This document shows positions 1 to 7,230 of a stretch of DNA of 16,846 nt, piece after piece. The translations under genes were made by a program, and so were the position numbers. The notes under the pieces are model-generated. The model did not search any database, was not told the DNA's origin, and saw nothing but the letters and a program-made list of their open reading frames with translations. Position 1 is the stretch's first letter. Each line of letters begins with the position of its first letter. Source of the DNA: an uncultured Oscillibacter sp. (lineage in GTDB: Bacteria > Bacillota > Clostridia > Oscillospirales > Oscillospiraceae); NCBI GenBank assembly GCA_900542115.1, contig UQMC01000031.1, forward strand, positions 1-16,846, in the 5' to 3' direction.

Positions 1-107
1 AGCAAAACTCCGATTTGCTCATAAGACCACACAATAAATAGTGCCATCCGACTTGATTGCGGCCCATATATTGTGACTCGATTTTGCAAAACTCGCGTTT
101 TGCTCAA
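1..107. repeat. Two copies of a short palindromic intergenic repeat
   Basis: Positions 2-21 and 86-106 carry nearly the same unit, starting GCAAAACTC and ending TTTGCTCA or TTTTGCTCA. The second copy is a perfect 7-bp inverted repeat, GCAAAAC-TCGC-GTTTTGC (86-103). The first has decayed to GCAAA...TTTGC. No open reading frame covers them. They look like a dispersed REP-type element, but two copies in one window cannot show that it is genome-wide, and the first copy touches the window edge. Confidence 0.5.
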
Positions 108-108
108 C

Positions 109-162
109 CCTAATATAAAATAAACAAGGGAGCGGAAGATTTTATCTTCTGCTCCCTGTTTA
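109..162 (-). terminator. Rho-independent terminator of the XRE regulator gene
   Basis: The arms 121-140 and 144-162 are complementary over about 19 bp, with one bulged base and one G-T pair, around a 3-nt loop. Read on the minus strand the stem is followed by TTTTATATTAGG (109-120), a U-rich tail. On the plus strand the stem is followed by TTGGCCC, so it works best as a terminator for the minus-strand gene that ends at 194. Confidence 0.85.
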
Positions 163-193
163 TTGGCCCTGCGCTGAAAGGACCTATTGTGTG

Positions 194-1777
194 TTACCCA
201 TTTTGCAGGCTTTCCAGTTCTGCCGGTGTTTTGGGATAATCTCCGAAGCCGCCATCTTTACTGGGGGTAGCCAGATAGTACCGCAGTAGCTTAGCCCAAG
301 CGTTTTCTTCCGCAGTCAGGGCGTTGGTGTCAATCACAGCGTCCAGAGTCTCTGCGGCATCTGCTTCTTTTTCCGGAAATAGCTCTCCGTAAAAAACGGC
401 TCCTGTAATGGCATGCCATCTGGTTTTATCATCCATCACATTCGGATAGGCAAGCATCTTTGCGTAAGTAACTGGATCATAGAAAAGGGCGCTGCAGAGA
501 ATTTCATCATAGCTTTCTGAATAGGCTCCATCCAATCCCTTCGCGGTACAGCCCCATTGAATGCGAAGTATTTCGGAGTCAGAATAGCTCTCTTGGCCCG
601 CCAGCCATGACATGAAGGCCTCCGATGTGGTAAAATTATCGATCGTACTACCCAGTTCCCCGAACTCCTGCCAATCCATATCCGGCAGGTTGGTAAAGAC
701 ATCTCGACGATAGGCATATTGTTCCTCAGCAGAGAGGTTTTCATTGGTCACAAGCTGGTTCCACGCGATATAGACCCTTCGGGTGGTGTCAATCGGTTCC
801 TGATAGATATCCTGACGGTTGGAGTAATCCGGGTCACCGCTGCTTTGGATAGGGAAGCGGGTAATGTTGTTGACGGAGTAGGCCTCGTTCCCGGCATCCA
901 GCATATTCTCCACCCGGATACCCGCTACCAGACCATCTTCCATGAAAAAGCAGATGCTATTGGAATAGGCATCCTTGGGCTGATAGGCGTAAAAGTAATT
1001 GTGCGCTGCGAGAAGGTTACTTCCATCTTCCTTGACGCAGTATACTAAGTCGGTTCCGTAAGCGCCCACAACCTCTGCCTTGGTACTGCCTACATGGATG
1101 CCCCGGGGTGTGGAAAGTTCCTTGTAATCGGTTTCCAGTTTTAAAATTGTGTCCGGCTGGCCATCCAGATGAGAGTAGGTCAGACGGATACCGGCCTCGT
1201 CCAGACAGTCAACAGTGTGGAGCTCTGCTCCGTTGTCCTCCTTTGTGACAACCATTTTCGCGTCCTGTGGGAGCGACGTTTCAAATGGATAGGTACCGGT
1301 TTGCTCACCAAGCTGTAAAAAGTCCCCGGTTTCCGTCCAATCCAAAACCAGAGCGAAGTCTGTGGTCGGGCTTTTTACCAGATCTGCAATGTTCGTGGTT
1401 TCTTCAGCGGTGCCCGCAGTGAACTGCTCGGTGTTTCGGGGATTTAGTAAAAACCCGGCCAAGAATAAAATAAAGAGAACGAAAATAGCAATTAGGACCT
1501 TTTTCCATGTGGAACGGCCTTTGGCAGGGGCTTGAATCGGCAGAGGCGGTACACTGTCAGCTTCATCCGTATCGGTTTTCTCCGGCGTTTCCGTCAGCTC
1601 TGCCACAGAAATGCCGAACTCACGGGCAAGTGCTAAGAGATTATTCATGTCCGGGGCGGAGAGGTCGGTCTCCCATTTACTGACTGCTTGGCGGCTGACG
1701 CCCAGCCGGTCACCAAGCTCCTCCTGAGAGATATTTAATTGTTTTCGATATTGGCAGATGCGCTGTCCCAGCGTCAT
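194..1777 (-). CDS. Membrane-anchored XRE-family transcriptional regulator with large extracytoplasmic domain
   Basis: The protein has 527 aa. Residues 1-60 are a helix-turn-helix of the XRE/Cro-CI family, with the block SRQAVSKWE at 28-36 as the recognition helix region. An acidic, proline-rich linker follows, then one membrane segment at about 93-111, preceded by WKK, which puts the DNA-binding end in the cytoplasm. The remaining 415 or so residues should lie outside. Within them, TPRGIHVGSTKAEVVGAYG (223-241) resembles the 'GI.VGDSK.EVI..YG' block seen in many clostridial surface proteins of unknown function. I do not recognise the rest; it is soluble-looking and rich in acidic and aromatic residues. 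The start is supported by AAGGAGG (1786-1792) 8 nt upstream. The gene is monocistronic, diverges from pyrH and has its own terminator. The role is inferred: a one-component sensor-regulator that couples an outside signal to nearby or distant promoters. Ligand and targets are unknown. Confidence 0.85.
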   Translation of the reverse strand: MTLGQRICQYRKQLNISQEELGDRLGVSRQAVSKWETDLSAPDMNNLLALAREFGISVAELTETPEKTDTDEADSVPPLPIQAPAKGRSTWKKVLIAIFVLFILFLAGFLLNPRNTEQFTAGTAEETTNIADLVKSPTTDFALVLDWTETGDFLQLGEQTGTYPFETSLPQDAKMVVTKEDNGAELHTVDCLDEAGIRLTYSHLDGQPDTILKLETDYKELSTPRGIHVGSTKAEVVGAYGTDLVYCVKEDGSNLLAAHNYFYAYQPKDAYSNSICFFMEDGLVAGIRVENMLDAGNEAYSVNNITRFPIQSSGDPDYSNRQDIYQEPIDTTRRVYIAWNQLVTNENLSAEEQYAYRRDVFTNLPDMDWQEFGELGSTIDNFTTSEAFMSWLAGQESYSDSEILRIQWGCTAKGLDGAYSESYDEILCSALFYDPVTYAKMLAYPNVMDDKTRWHAITGAVFYGELFPEKEADAAETLDAVIDTNALTAEENAWAKLLRYYLATPSKDGGFGDYPKTPAELESLQNG

Positions 1778-1816
1778 AATAGGGTCCTCCTTGTATCGGA
1801 ATGTCAGGTGAAATTC

Positions 1817-1852
1817 TGCCCTCAGTATACCATACAGGGCTGTGCTTTGCTA
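1817..1852 (-). promoter_or_regulatory. Candidate extended -10 promoter of the XRE regulator gene
   Basis: On the minus strand TGGTATACT gives an extended -10 (TGn plus TATACT, box at 1824-1829). The -35 at 1847-1852 (TAGCAA) is poor, as is allowed with an extended -10. The start of transcription would be near 1817, giving a leader of about 40 nt. The imperfect dyad CTGTATGGTATACTG (1823-1837) covers the -10 and could be an autoregulatory operator; this is a guess from position. Confidence 0.4.
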
Positions 1853-1892
1853 CCCCCCGATTGTCAACTATCGGTTGCGGCGTGAAAAAAGG

Positions 1893-1942
1893 CGGAATTT
1901 CAAGGAAAAAGCACTTTTTAATTTTCCTGTGAAAATCTTCCG
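1893..1942. repeat. Imperfect inverted repeat in the XRE-pyrH divergent intergenic region
   Basis: The left arm 1893-1909 (CGGAATTTCAAGGAAAA) pairs with the right arm 1922-1942 (reverse complement CGGAAGATTTTCACAGGAAAA), with a few bulges. A second, overlapping pair, TTCCGTT (1938-1944) with AACGG and CGGAA (1957-1966), could form instead and would cover the pyrH -35 box. There is no U-tract, so a simple terminator is unlikely. It may be a regulator binding region or decayed sequence. Confidence 0.35.
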
Positions 1943-1950
1943 TTACCCCC

Positions 1951-1979
1951 TTTCCAAACGGCGGAAAATAAGGTAAAAT
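1951..1979 (+). promoter_or_regulatory. Candidate sigma-A promoter of the pyrH-polC operon
   Basis: TTTCCA (1951-1956) and TAAAAT (1974-1979) are separated by exactly 17 bp and match the -35 and -10 consensus at 4/6 and 5/6 positions. Transcription would start near 1986, giving a leader of about 27 nt that holds the AGGAGG site (2002-2007) of pyrH. No other clear promoter is visible between the XRE gene and pyrH. Confidence 0.55.
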
Positions 1980-2012
1980 AAACGATAAGATTATATGCCA
2001 TAGGAGGGCAAT

Positions 2013-2732
2013 ATGGAAAAACCGGTTTATCATCGTGTTTTACTGAAAATCAGCGGCGAGGCGCTGGCGGGAGATAAGCACTCCGGTCTGGACTTTGAGG
2101 TGATCGGTCAGGTGTGCGATGCGATCAAGAGATGTCTGGACATGGGCGTTCAGGTGGGCCTTGTTGTCGGTGGCGGCAATTTTTGGCGGGGCGCCAAGAA
2201 CAGCGGCGGCGGCAAAATGGAGCGCAGCCGCGCTGACCATATCGGAATGCTGGCGACCGTTATGAACTGTCTTGCCGTGGCGGATGTCTGCGAGCAGAAG
2301 GGGATCCCCGTCCGGGTGCAGACCGCCATTGAAATGCGCTCCATCGCGGAGCCGTACATCCGCTCCAAGGCTATCCGGCATCTGGAAAAGGGCCGCGTGG
2401 TCATTTTCGGCGCCGGCACCGGCAATCCCTATTTCTCCACAGACACGGCGGCTGTGCTGCGGGCTGCGGAAATTGACGCAGATGTGATTCTGCTTGCCAA
2501 AAACGTAGACGGTGTTTACAGCGCCGACCCGGTCAAGGACCCCACTGCGGTGAAGTATGACAGCATCTCCTATGACGATGTGCTGGCACAGCATTTGATG
2601 GTCATGGATACAACTGCGACATCGCTTTCTATGGACAACCATATTCCCGTACTTTTGTTTGCTCTGAAGGACCCGGAAAATATTATCCGGGCAGTATGCG
2701 GCGAAAAGGTCGGAACCATCGTAAAGGAATGA
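2013..2732 (+). CDS. pyrH: UMP kinase (uridylate kinase)
   Basis: This 239-aa protein is a normal-length bacterial UMP kinase of the amino-acid kinase family. It phosphorylates UMP to UDP with ATP in the cytoplasm and feeds all pyrimidine nucleotides. Visible motifs: KISGEAL (12-18) at the phosphate-binding start, GGGNFWRG (53-60), the UMP-contacting [13 protein letters not shown] (73-85), [16 protein letters not shown] (132-147), and the nucleotide loop [11 protein letters not shown] (163-173). The start is fixed by AGGAGG 5 nt upstream. It is the first gene of the operon in this window and is followed 18 nt later by frr, the conserved bacterial pair. Its usual upstream partners rpsB and tsf are absent here; a divergent regulator gene sits in their place. 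Bacterial PyrH is normally feedback-controlled by UTP and activated by GTP, which is family knowledge only. Confidence 0.97.
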   Translation: MEKPVYHRVLLKISGEALAGDKHSGLDFEVIGQVCDAIKRCLDMGVQVGLVVGGGNFWRGAKNSGGGKMERSRADHIGMLATVMNCLAVADVCEQKGIPVRVQTAIEMRSIAEPYIRSKAIRHLEKGRVVIFGAGTGNPYFSTDTAAVLRAAEIDADVILLAKNVDGVYSADPVKDPTAVKYDSISYDDVLAQHLMVMDTTATSLSMDNHIPVLLFALKDPENIIRAVCGEKVGTIVKE

Positions 2733-2750
2733 GAAAGGAAGGAACACGCC

Positions 2751-3308
2751 ATGTTGAAGGACGAATACAAGATTTATGAGGAAAAGATGAGCAAGAGCAT
2801 CGACTCTGCCGCTGCAGATTTTGCATCTGTCCGGGCTGGCCGGGCCAACGCCGCTGTGCTGGACCGCATTACGGTGGACTATTACGGCACGCCGACGCCC
2901 ATTCAGCAGATCGCCGCGATTTCCACGCCGGACCCCCGTATTCTGCAAATTTCCCCTTGGGATAATTCCGCGCTGAAATCCATTGAAAAGGCAATTCTGA
3001 ACTCCGACCTCGGTATCAACCCGCAGAATGACGGACGCAATATCCGCCTGAATTTCCCGCAGTTGACGGAGGAGCGCCGTAAGGAACTGGTTAAGCAGAT
3101 TCGCAAATATGCCGAAAACGGCAAGGTGGCGATTCGCAATATCCGCCGGGACGCTATGGATGCCTTCAAGAAAATGGAAAAGGCGTCCGAAATCACGGAG
3201 GACGATCTGAAGCAGATGGAGAAGGACCTCCAGAAGCTGACGGATGAGAGCAGCAAGAAAATCGACGAGCTTCTTGCCCGCAAGGAAAAGGAACTGATGG
3301 AGATCTGA
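2751..3308 (+). CDS. frr: Ribosome recycling factor
   Basis: The 185-aa length is standard for RRF. With EF-G it splits the post-termination 70S ribosome. Family landmarks are present: ASVRAGRANAAVLD (26-39) in the first long helix, YYGTPTPIQQIA in the beta domain, NDGRNIRLNFPQLTEERR with its hinge, and KVAIRNIRRDA in the third helix. The C-terminal half is highly charged and helical, as expected for the three-helix bundle. The ribosome site GAAAGGAAGGA lies upstream at good spacing. The stop TGA overlaps the ATG of uppS by one base (TGATG), so the two are probably translationally coupled. Confidence 0.97.
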   Translation: MLKDEYKIYEEKMSKSIDSAAADFASVRAGRANAAVLDRITVDYYGTPTPIQQIAAISTPDPRILQISPWDNSALKSIEKAILNSDLGINPQNDGRNIRLNFPQLTEERRKELVKQIRKYAENGKVAIRNIRRDAMDAFKKMEKASEITEDDLKQMEKDLQKLTDESSKKIDELLARKEKELMEI

Positions 3309-4060
3309 TGGCTGAGGTACGAACTGGAACACATACGGCGGGGTGGGTTGGTGACCCACCTCGCCATATCGCTATCATTATGGATGGCAACGGCCGCTGG
3401 GCCACGAAGCGCGGACTGCCCCGTACCGCTGGTCATAAGGCGGGAGCGGAGACATTCCGCAAAATAGCTACCTACTGCAAGAATATCGGCGTCAAGTATC
3501 TGACGGTATACGCCTTTTCCACGGAAAACTGGAAGCGCTCCGAAACGGAGGTCTCCACCATTATGGCGCTTTTGAAAAAGTATCTGCTGGAGGCGGTGGA
3601 TACCATGGAGCGTGACCATATCCGGCTCCATTTCTTCGGAGATATGACACCCATTGCTCCGGAGCTGCGGGCGCTGGCCCATGAGACGGATGAAATTACA
3701 GAGCATCTGTCCCGCGATGATTTTCAGGCGAATGTCTGCCTGAATTACGGTGGCCGGGATGAGATTCTGCGGGCGGTTCGGCGGTTTGCCGCCGAGTGCA
3801 CGGCAGGGACGCGGAAGCCGGAGGAGCTTGATGAGGCGGTATTTTCTTCCTATCTGGACTCTGCCGGCATCCCGGACCCGGAGCTGATCATCAGGCCCAG
3901 CGGAGAGGAGCGGCTGAGCAATTTCCTGCTCTGGCAATGCGCCTACTCGGAATTTTATTATACAGATACGCTGTGGCCGGATTTTGACGAGGCGGAGCTG
4001 GATCGGGCCATTGCGGCCTATCAGAGCCGTGACCGCCGCTTTGGCGGTGTGAAGAAATAA
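3308..4060 (+). CDS. uppS: Isoprenyl transferase (undecaprenyl diphosphate synthase)
   Basis: The 250-aa protein is a cis-prenyltransferase that adds isopentenyl units to farnesyl diphosphate, making the C55 lipid carrier for peptidoglycan and wall polymers. The catalytic motif MDGNGRWA puts the essential Asp at residue 26, the same number as in E. coli UppS. Other landmarks are HKAG, AFSTENWKR, LNYGGRDEI and the diphosphate-binding RPSGEERLSNFLLWQ followed by SEFYYTDTLWPDF. The usual RTSGE is RPSGE here, a tolerated variant. The gene overlaps frr by one base and lies 32 nt before cdsA. Its substrates come from the MEP pathway, two steps of which (dxr, ispG) are encoded further along the same operon. 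Confidence 0.96.
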   Translation: MAEVRTGTHTAGWVGDPPRHIAIIMDGNGRWATKRGLPRTAGHKAGAETFRKIATYCKNIGVKYLTVYAFSTENWKRSETEVSTIMALLKKYLLEAVDTMERDHIRLHFFGDMTPIAPELRALAHETDEITEHLSRDDFQANVCLNYGGRDEILRAVRRFAAECTAGTRKPEELDEAVFSSYLDSAGIPDPELIIRPSGEERLSNFLLWQCAYSEFYYTDTLWPDFDEAELDRAIAAYQSRDRRFGGVKK

Positions 4061-4092
4061 GCCCTTACAGGCGTTGAAAGGACTGATTTTCA

Positions 4093-4944
4093 ATGTTGCA
4101 AAGATGGCTGGTTGTCATTGTTGGCCTGCCGCTGCTGCTGGCGGCGTTTCTGCTGTGTCCAAGCTGGGCCACGCTGATTGTGGTATGCGGCATTTCTGCC
4201 GCCGCCGCCTATGAGCTGCTGCACACGGCAGGAAAGAAGGTGCCGAAGTGCGTCTATGCGGCCACTATTCTGGCGGCTGTTGTTCTGGAATGGGTCATTT
4301 ACGATGAACATACATGGCAGTTTTATGACGGGTATCAGTCCATCGGGATGATCCGCATTCTGTGTGAGCCGCTGACGCTGGTAACGTTCCTGTTTTTCAT
4401 TGCGGTCAAGGGATATGGAAAGCCAAACGCTATGCCCTTTGCTGATGTGGCCACCGCCATTGTGGGCGGCATTGTATTCCCCATGATGTACAGCAGCATT
4501 TTTCTACTGCGGATGGATCCGGAATATGGCAGAATGTACGTGCTGCTACCGTTTTGCGTGGCGTTTATCGGGGACAGCCTTTCCATGTATGGCGGAATGC
4601 TGTTCGGAAAGCGCAAAATGGCGCCGGCTGTCAGCCCGCACAAAACATGGGCGGGTGCCATTGCCGGTGTGCTGGGCGGCGCGCTGGGGCTGGTGCTTTG
4701 GGGCGCAGTGGCCCATGCATGGCTTAGCTACGCGCCGAATTATTTGCAGTTGGCGCAGTATGGTGCGCTGGCAAACGTGGTGGGGCAGTTGGGTGATCTT
4801 TCCATGTCCCTCATCAAGCGCGAGGCCGGTATCAAGGATTTCAGCCACCTGTTTTTGACCCACGGCGGAATGCTGGATCGCTTTGATTCCACGCTGTTTA
4901 TTGCTCCGTGGCTCTATCTGTTTGTTTGCGCGGGCGGACTGTAA
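4093..4944 (+). CDS. cdsA: Phosphatidate cytidylyltransferase (CDP-diglyceride synthase)
   Basis: This 283-aa polytopic membrane protein has about seven or eight hydrophobic segments. It makes CDP-diacylglycerol from phosphatidic acid and CTP, the branch point for bacterial phospholipids. The C-terminal CDP-DAG synthase signature is at 239-265 (SLIKREAGIKD...HGGMLDRFD), and the middle block FGKRKMAP.VSPHKTW (171-186) is also typical. Two positions are unusual: KTWAG (184-188) has Ala where family members normally read K-T-x-E-G, and FLTHGG (254-259) lacks the usual Pro/Gly before HGG. The metal-site DRFD is intact. The SD AAAGGA (4077-4082) is 10 nt from the ATG, slightly long. The family assignment is firm from position and signature; full activity is likely but not certain. 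Confidence 0.93.
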   Translation: MLQRWLVVIVGLPLLLAAFLLCPSWATLIVVCGISAAAAYELLHTAGKKVPKCVYAATILAAVVLEWVIYDEHTWQFYDGYQSIGMIRILCEPLTLVTFLFFIAVKGYGKPNAMPFADVATAIVGGIVFPMMYSSIFLLRMDPEYGRMYVLLPFCVAFIGDSLSMYGGMLFGKRKMAPAVSPHKTWAGAIAGVLGGALGLVLWGAVAHAWLSYAPNYLQLAQYGALANVVGQLGDLSMSLIKREAGIKDFSHLFLTHGGMLDRFDSTLFIAPWLYLFVCAGGL

Positions 4945-4961
4945 GGCATAGGGGATAAGCT

Positions 4962-6122
4962 ATGACAAATACGATTACAATACTCGGCTCCACCGGCTCC
5001 ATTGGACGTCAAAGTCTGGATGTAGCGGAACAGCTCGGCCTGCGTGTTGCGGCCCTGACCGCTAATACCAATGTGGAGCGAATGGAGGCGCAGTGCCGGA
5101 AATTTCGCCCAAAGCTGGCGGTAATGACAGACGAAGGCGCGTCAAGAGAGCTAACTATGCGCCTGGCGGATACTGACATCAAGGTACGGGGCGGCTTGGA
5201 GGCGCTATCTGAGGCTGCCGCACTGCCGGAGGCGGACACGGTCGTGACCGCAGTGGTGGGCGTTGTGGGTCTGAAGCCAACGCTGGCGGCAATTCATGCG
5301 GGAAAGCGTATCGCGCTGGCAAATAAGGAGACACTGGTTTGTGCCGGAGAGCTGGTTATGGATGAGGCGGAGCGCTGCGGCGCGGAAATCGTGCCGGTGG
5401 ACAGCGAGCATTCCGCTATTTTTCAGTGCTTGCAGGGCTGCGCGGAGCGCAGTGAGATCAAGCGGCTGATATTGACCTGCTCCGGCGGACCGTTCCGGGG
5501 CATGAAGCGGGAGGAAGCGGCAGTAAAGACCCGTGAGGATGCTCTGCGGCATCCGAATTGGACCATGGGGCCGAAAATCACCGTTGATTGCGCCACATTG
5601 ATGAATAAGGGGCTGGAGGTCATTGAGGCCATGCGGCTGTACCGCCTGCCCTTGCGTCAGGTCTCCGTTGTGGTGCATCCGCAGAGCATTGTTCACTCCA
5701 TGGTTGAATTTTGTGACGGAGTGGTTTTGGCGCAGTTGGGGACGCCGGATATGCGTTTGCCGATTCGTTATGCTATGACCTATCCGAAGCGGGGAGAAAA
5801 TCCGGCGCCGCCGCTGGATTTGCTGAACAGCCCGCCGCTGACCTTCATGGAGCCGGACAGGGAGGTGTTTCCGTGTCTTCGTCTGGCAGAGGAAGCGGCG
5901 GAACAGGGCGGTACAGCCTGCGCGATTTTGAATGGCGCCAATGAGGAGGCTGTTCGCCTGTTCCTTGAGCAAAAAATCGGCTTTTACGATATTTCCGATT
6001 TGGTGGCTGAGGTCAGGGCGATGGTTCCTACGGTGCAAAGCCCCTCTTTGGAGGATATTCTGACAGCGGACAGGGAGGCACGAGCTGCCTTGAAATCCGC
6101 GTATTCAAGGAGTCATGCATGA
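4962..6122 (+). CDS. dxr: 1-deoxy-D-xylulose 5-phosphate reductoisomerase
   Basis: The 386-aa enzyme makes 2-C-methyl-D-erythritol 4-phosphate from DXP with NADPH, the committed MEP-pathway step. It shows the NADPH loop GSTGSIG (9-15), NKET (121-124), the metal ligands in PVDSEHSA (D147, E149), the substrate loop SGGPFRG (174-180) with HPNWTMG (197-203), the third acidic ligand in MNKGLEVIEA (E219), and HPQSIVHSMVEF (239-250). Length and motif spacing fit the family. The upstream SD AGGGGATA is modest. The last codon and stop overlap the rseP start as ATGA, indicating coupled translation. Nothing is truncated. Confidence 0.97.
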   Translation: MTNTITILGSTGSIGRQSLDVAEQLGLRVAALTANTNVERMEAQCRKFRPKLAVMTDEGASRELTMRLADTDIKVRGGLEALSEAAALPEADTVVTAVVGVVGLKPTLAAIHAGKRIALANKETLVCAGELVMDEAERCGAEIVPVDSEHSAIFQCLQGCAERSEIKRLILTCSGGPFRGMKREEAAVKTREDALRHPNWTMGPKITVDCATLMNKGLEVIEAMRLYRLPLRQVSVVVHPQSIVHSMVEFCDGVVLAQLGTPDMRLPIRYAMTYPKRGENPAPPLDLLNSPPLTFMEPDREVFPCLRLAEEAAEQGGTACAILNGANEEAVRLFLEQKIGFYDISDLVAEVRAMVPTVQSPSLEDILTADREARAALKSAYSRSHA

Positions 6123-7210
6123 GCATTGTCTATATCCTTGCAGCAATTCTGATTTTTGGAATTTTAATTGCCGTGCACGAGTTGGGACATTTTCTGGCTG
6201 CGAAGTTCTGCGGTGTGCAGGTCAATGAGTTTTCCATCGGCATGGGTCCCGCACTGTGGAAAAGGCAAAAGGGCGAGACACTATATTCGCTTCGGCTTCT
6301 GCCCATCGGCGGCTACTGCGCCATGGAGGGCGAGGATGAGGATACCGGTAACACCCGCTCCTTTGTCCGGCAAGGCTTTTTAAAAAAGCTGGTGATTTTG
6401 GCCGCCGGTGCTTTTATGAATTTCATTGCCGGACTGCTGATTATCGCAATTCTGTTCAGCAGCGCGCAGGTGTTTTGGGTAGACAGCATAGCGAACTTGG
6501 CGCCGGAGGTCACGCAGACCGGTGCGTCCGGACTGATGCCCGGAGATCAGATTTACAAGGTCAACGGCTGGCGCACTTATTTCAGCGGCGACGCGCAGAT
6601 GTTTTTGGGCTATTCCGGCGATACGGCTGATATTGAGGTCATTCGGGACGGCCAGCATATCACGGTGCAGGAACTTCTCCGGCAGACCTGTACGGACCAG
6701 CAGGGCAAGCCCTATCAGGGCTTTGGACTGTATGTGGGACGTCAGGCGATCACTGCGACCGCGTGGAACAAGCTTTCGTATAGTTGGAATCAGGCGAAGG
6801 ACTTTGTTCAGTTGGTTTGGTTCAGTCTCGTACAACTCGTTCAGGGAAATGCCGGACTGAATGACCTCAGCGGCCCGGTGGGCATCGTGACAACCATTCA
6901 AAATGTCGGCTCAGAGGCGCAGCAGGAGGCGGAGAGCAATAATGAAAATGGACTCTTAGCCGCGGCGGAGAGTATTGCCTATTTTGCGGCGTTGATTGCG
7001 GTAAACCTGTCGGTGATGAATCTTCTCCCGCTGCCGGCGCTGGATGGCGGGCGGATTCTCTTCCTGCTGGTGGATGCTGTTGCTATCAAAGTCTTCCATA
7101 GAAAAATACCCGAGAGATTTCAGGCGGCTGTCAATGCGGCGGGCATGGCACTTTTGCTGGGCTTTATGCTGCTGGTAACATTTCATGATGTATTCAGGCT
7201 GTTGAAATGA
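6119..7210 (+). CDS. rseP: Site-2 (RseP/RasP) membrane metalloprotease with PDZ domain
   Basis: The 363-aa protein is an intramembrane zinc protease. The zinc motif HELGH has H20, E21 and H24 inside the first membrane segment. The second motif NLLPLPALDGG supplies D309 in a later segment. A membrane helix at about 92-115 is followed by a PDZ-like domain at about 120-185 with PGDQIYKVNG. The C-terminal half carries two more membrane segments. Homologues (RasP in Bacillus, RseP in E. coli) cut anti-sigma factors and leftover signal peptides; the substrate here is unknown. The start overlaps dxr by 4 nt. If ispG starts at 7207, the stop overlaps it too. Confidence 0.95.
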   Translation: MSIVYILAAILIFGILIAVHELGHFLAAKFCGVQVNEFSIGMGPALWKRQKGETLYSLRLLPIGGYCAMEGEDEDTGNTRSFVRQGFLKKLVILAAGAFMNFIAGLLIIAILFSSAQVFWVDSIANLAPEVTQTGASGLMPGDQIYKVNGWRTYFSGDAQMFLGYSGDTADIEVIRDGQHITVQELLRQTCTDQQGKPYQGFGLYVGRQAITATAWNKLSYSWNQAKDFVQLVWFSLVQLVQGNAGLNDLSGPVGIVTTIQNVGSEAQQEAESNNENGLLAAAESIAYFAALIAVNLSVMNLLPLPALDGGRILFLLVDAVAIKVFHRKIPERFQAAVNAAGMALLLGFMLLVTFHDVFRLLK

Positions 7211-7230
7211 CTGAAAAGAGGATATTCAAG

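Noticed and set aside
1..107. CRISPR array
   Set aside because: There are only two imperfect copies, with no regular spacers and no cas genes.
1710..2033. 107-aa minus-strand frame across the XRE-pyrH gap
   Set aside because: It overlaps both gene starts and the candidate promoters, lacks an SD and has no recognisable domain.
2040..3359. 439-aa minus-strand frame opposite pyrH and frr
   Set aside because: Both sense genes are textbook in length and motifs, and the antisense product is rich in His, Arg and Gln without any domain.
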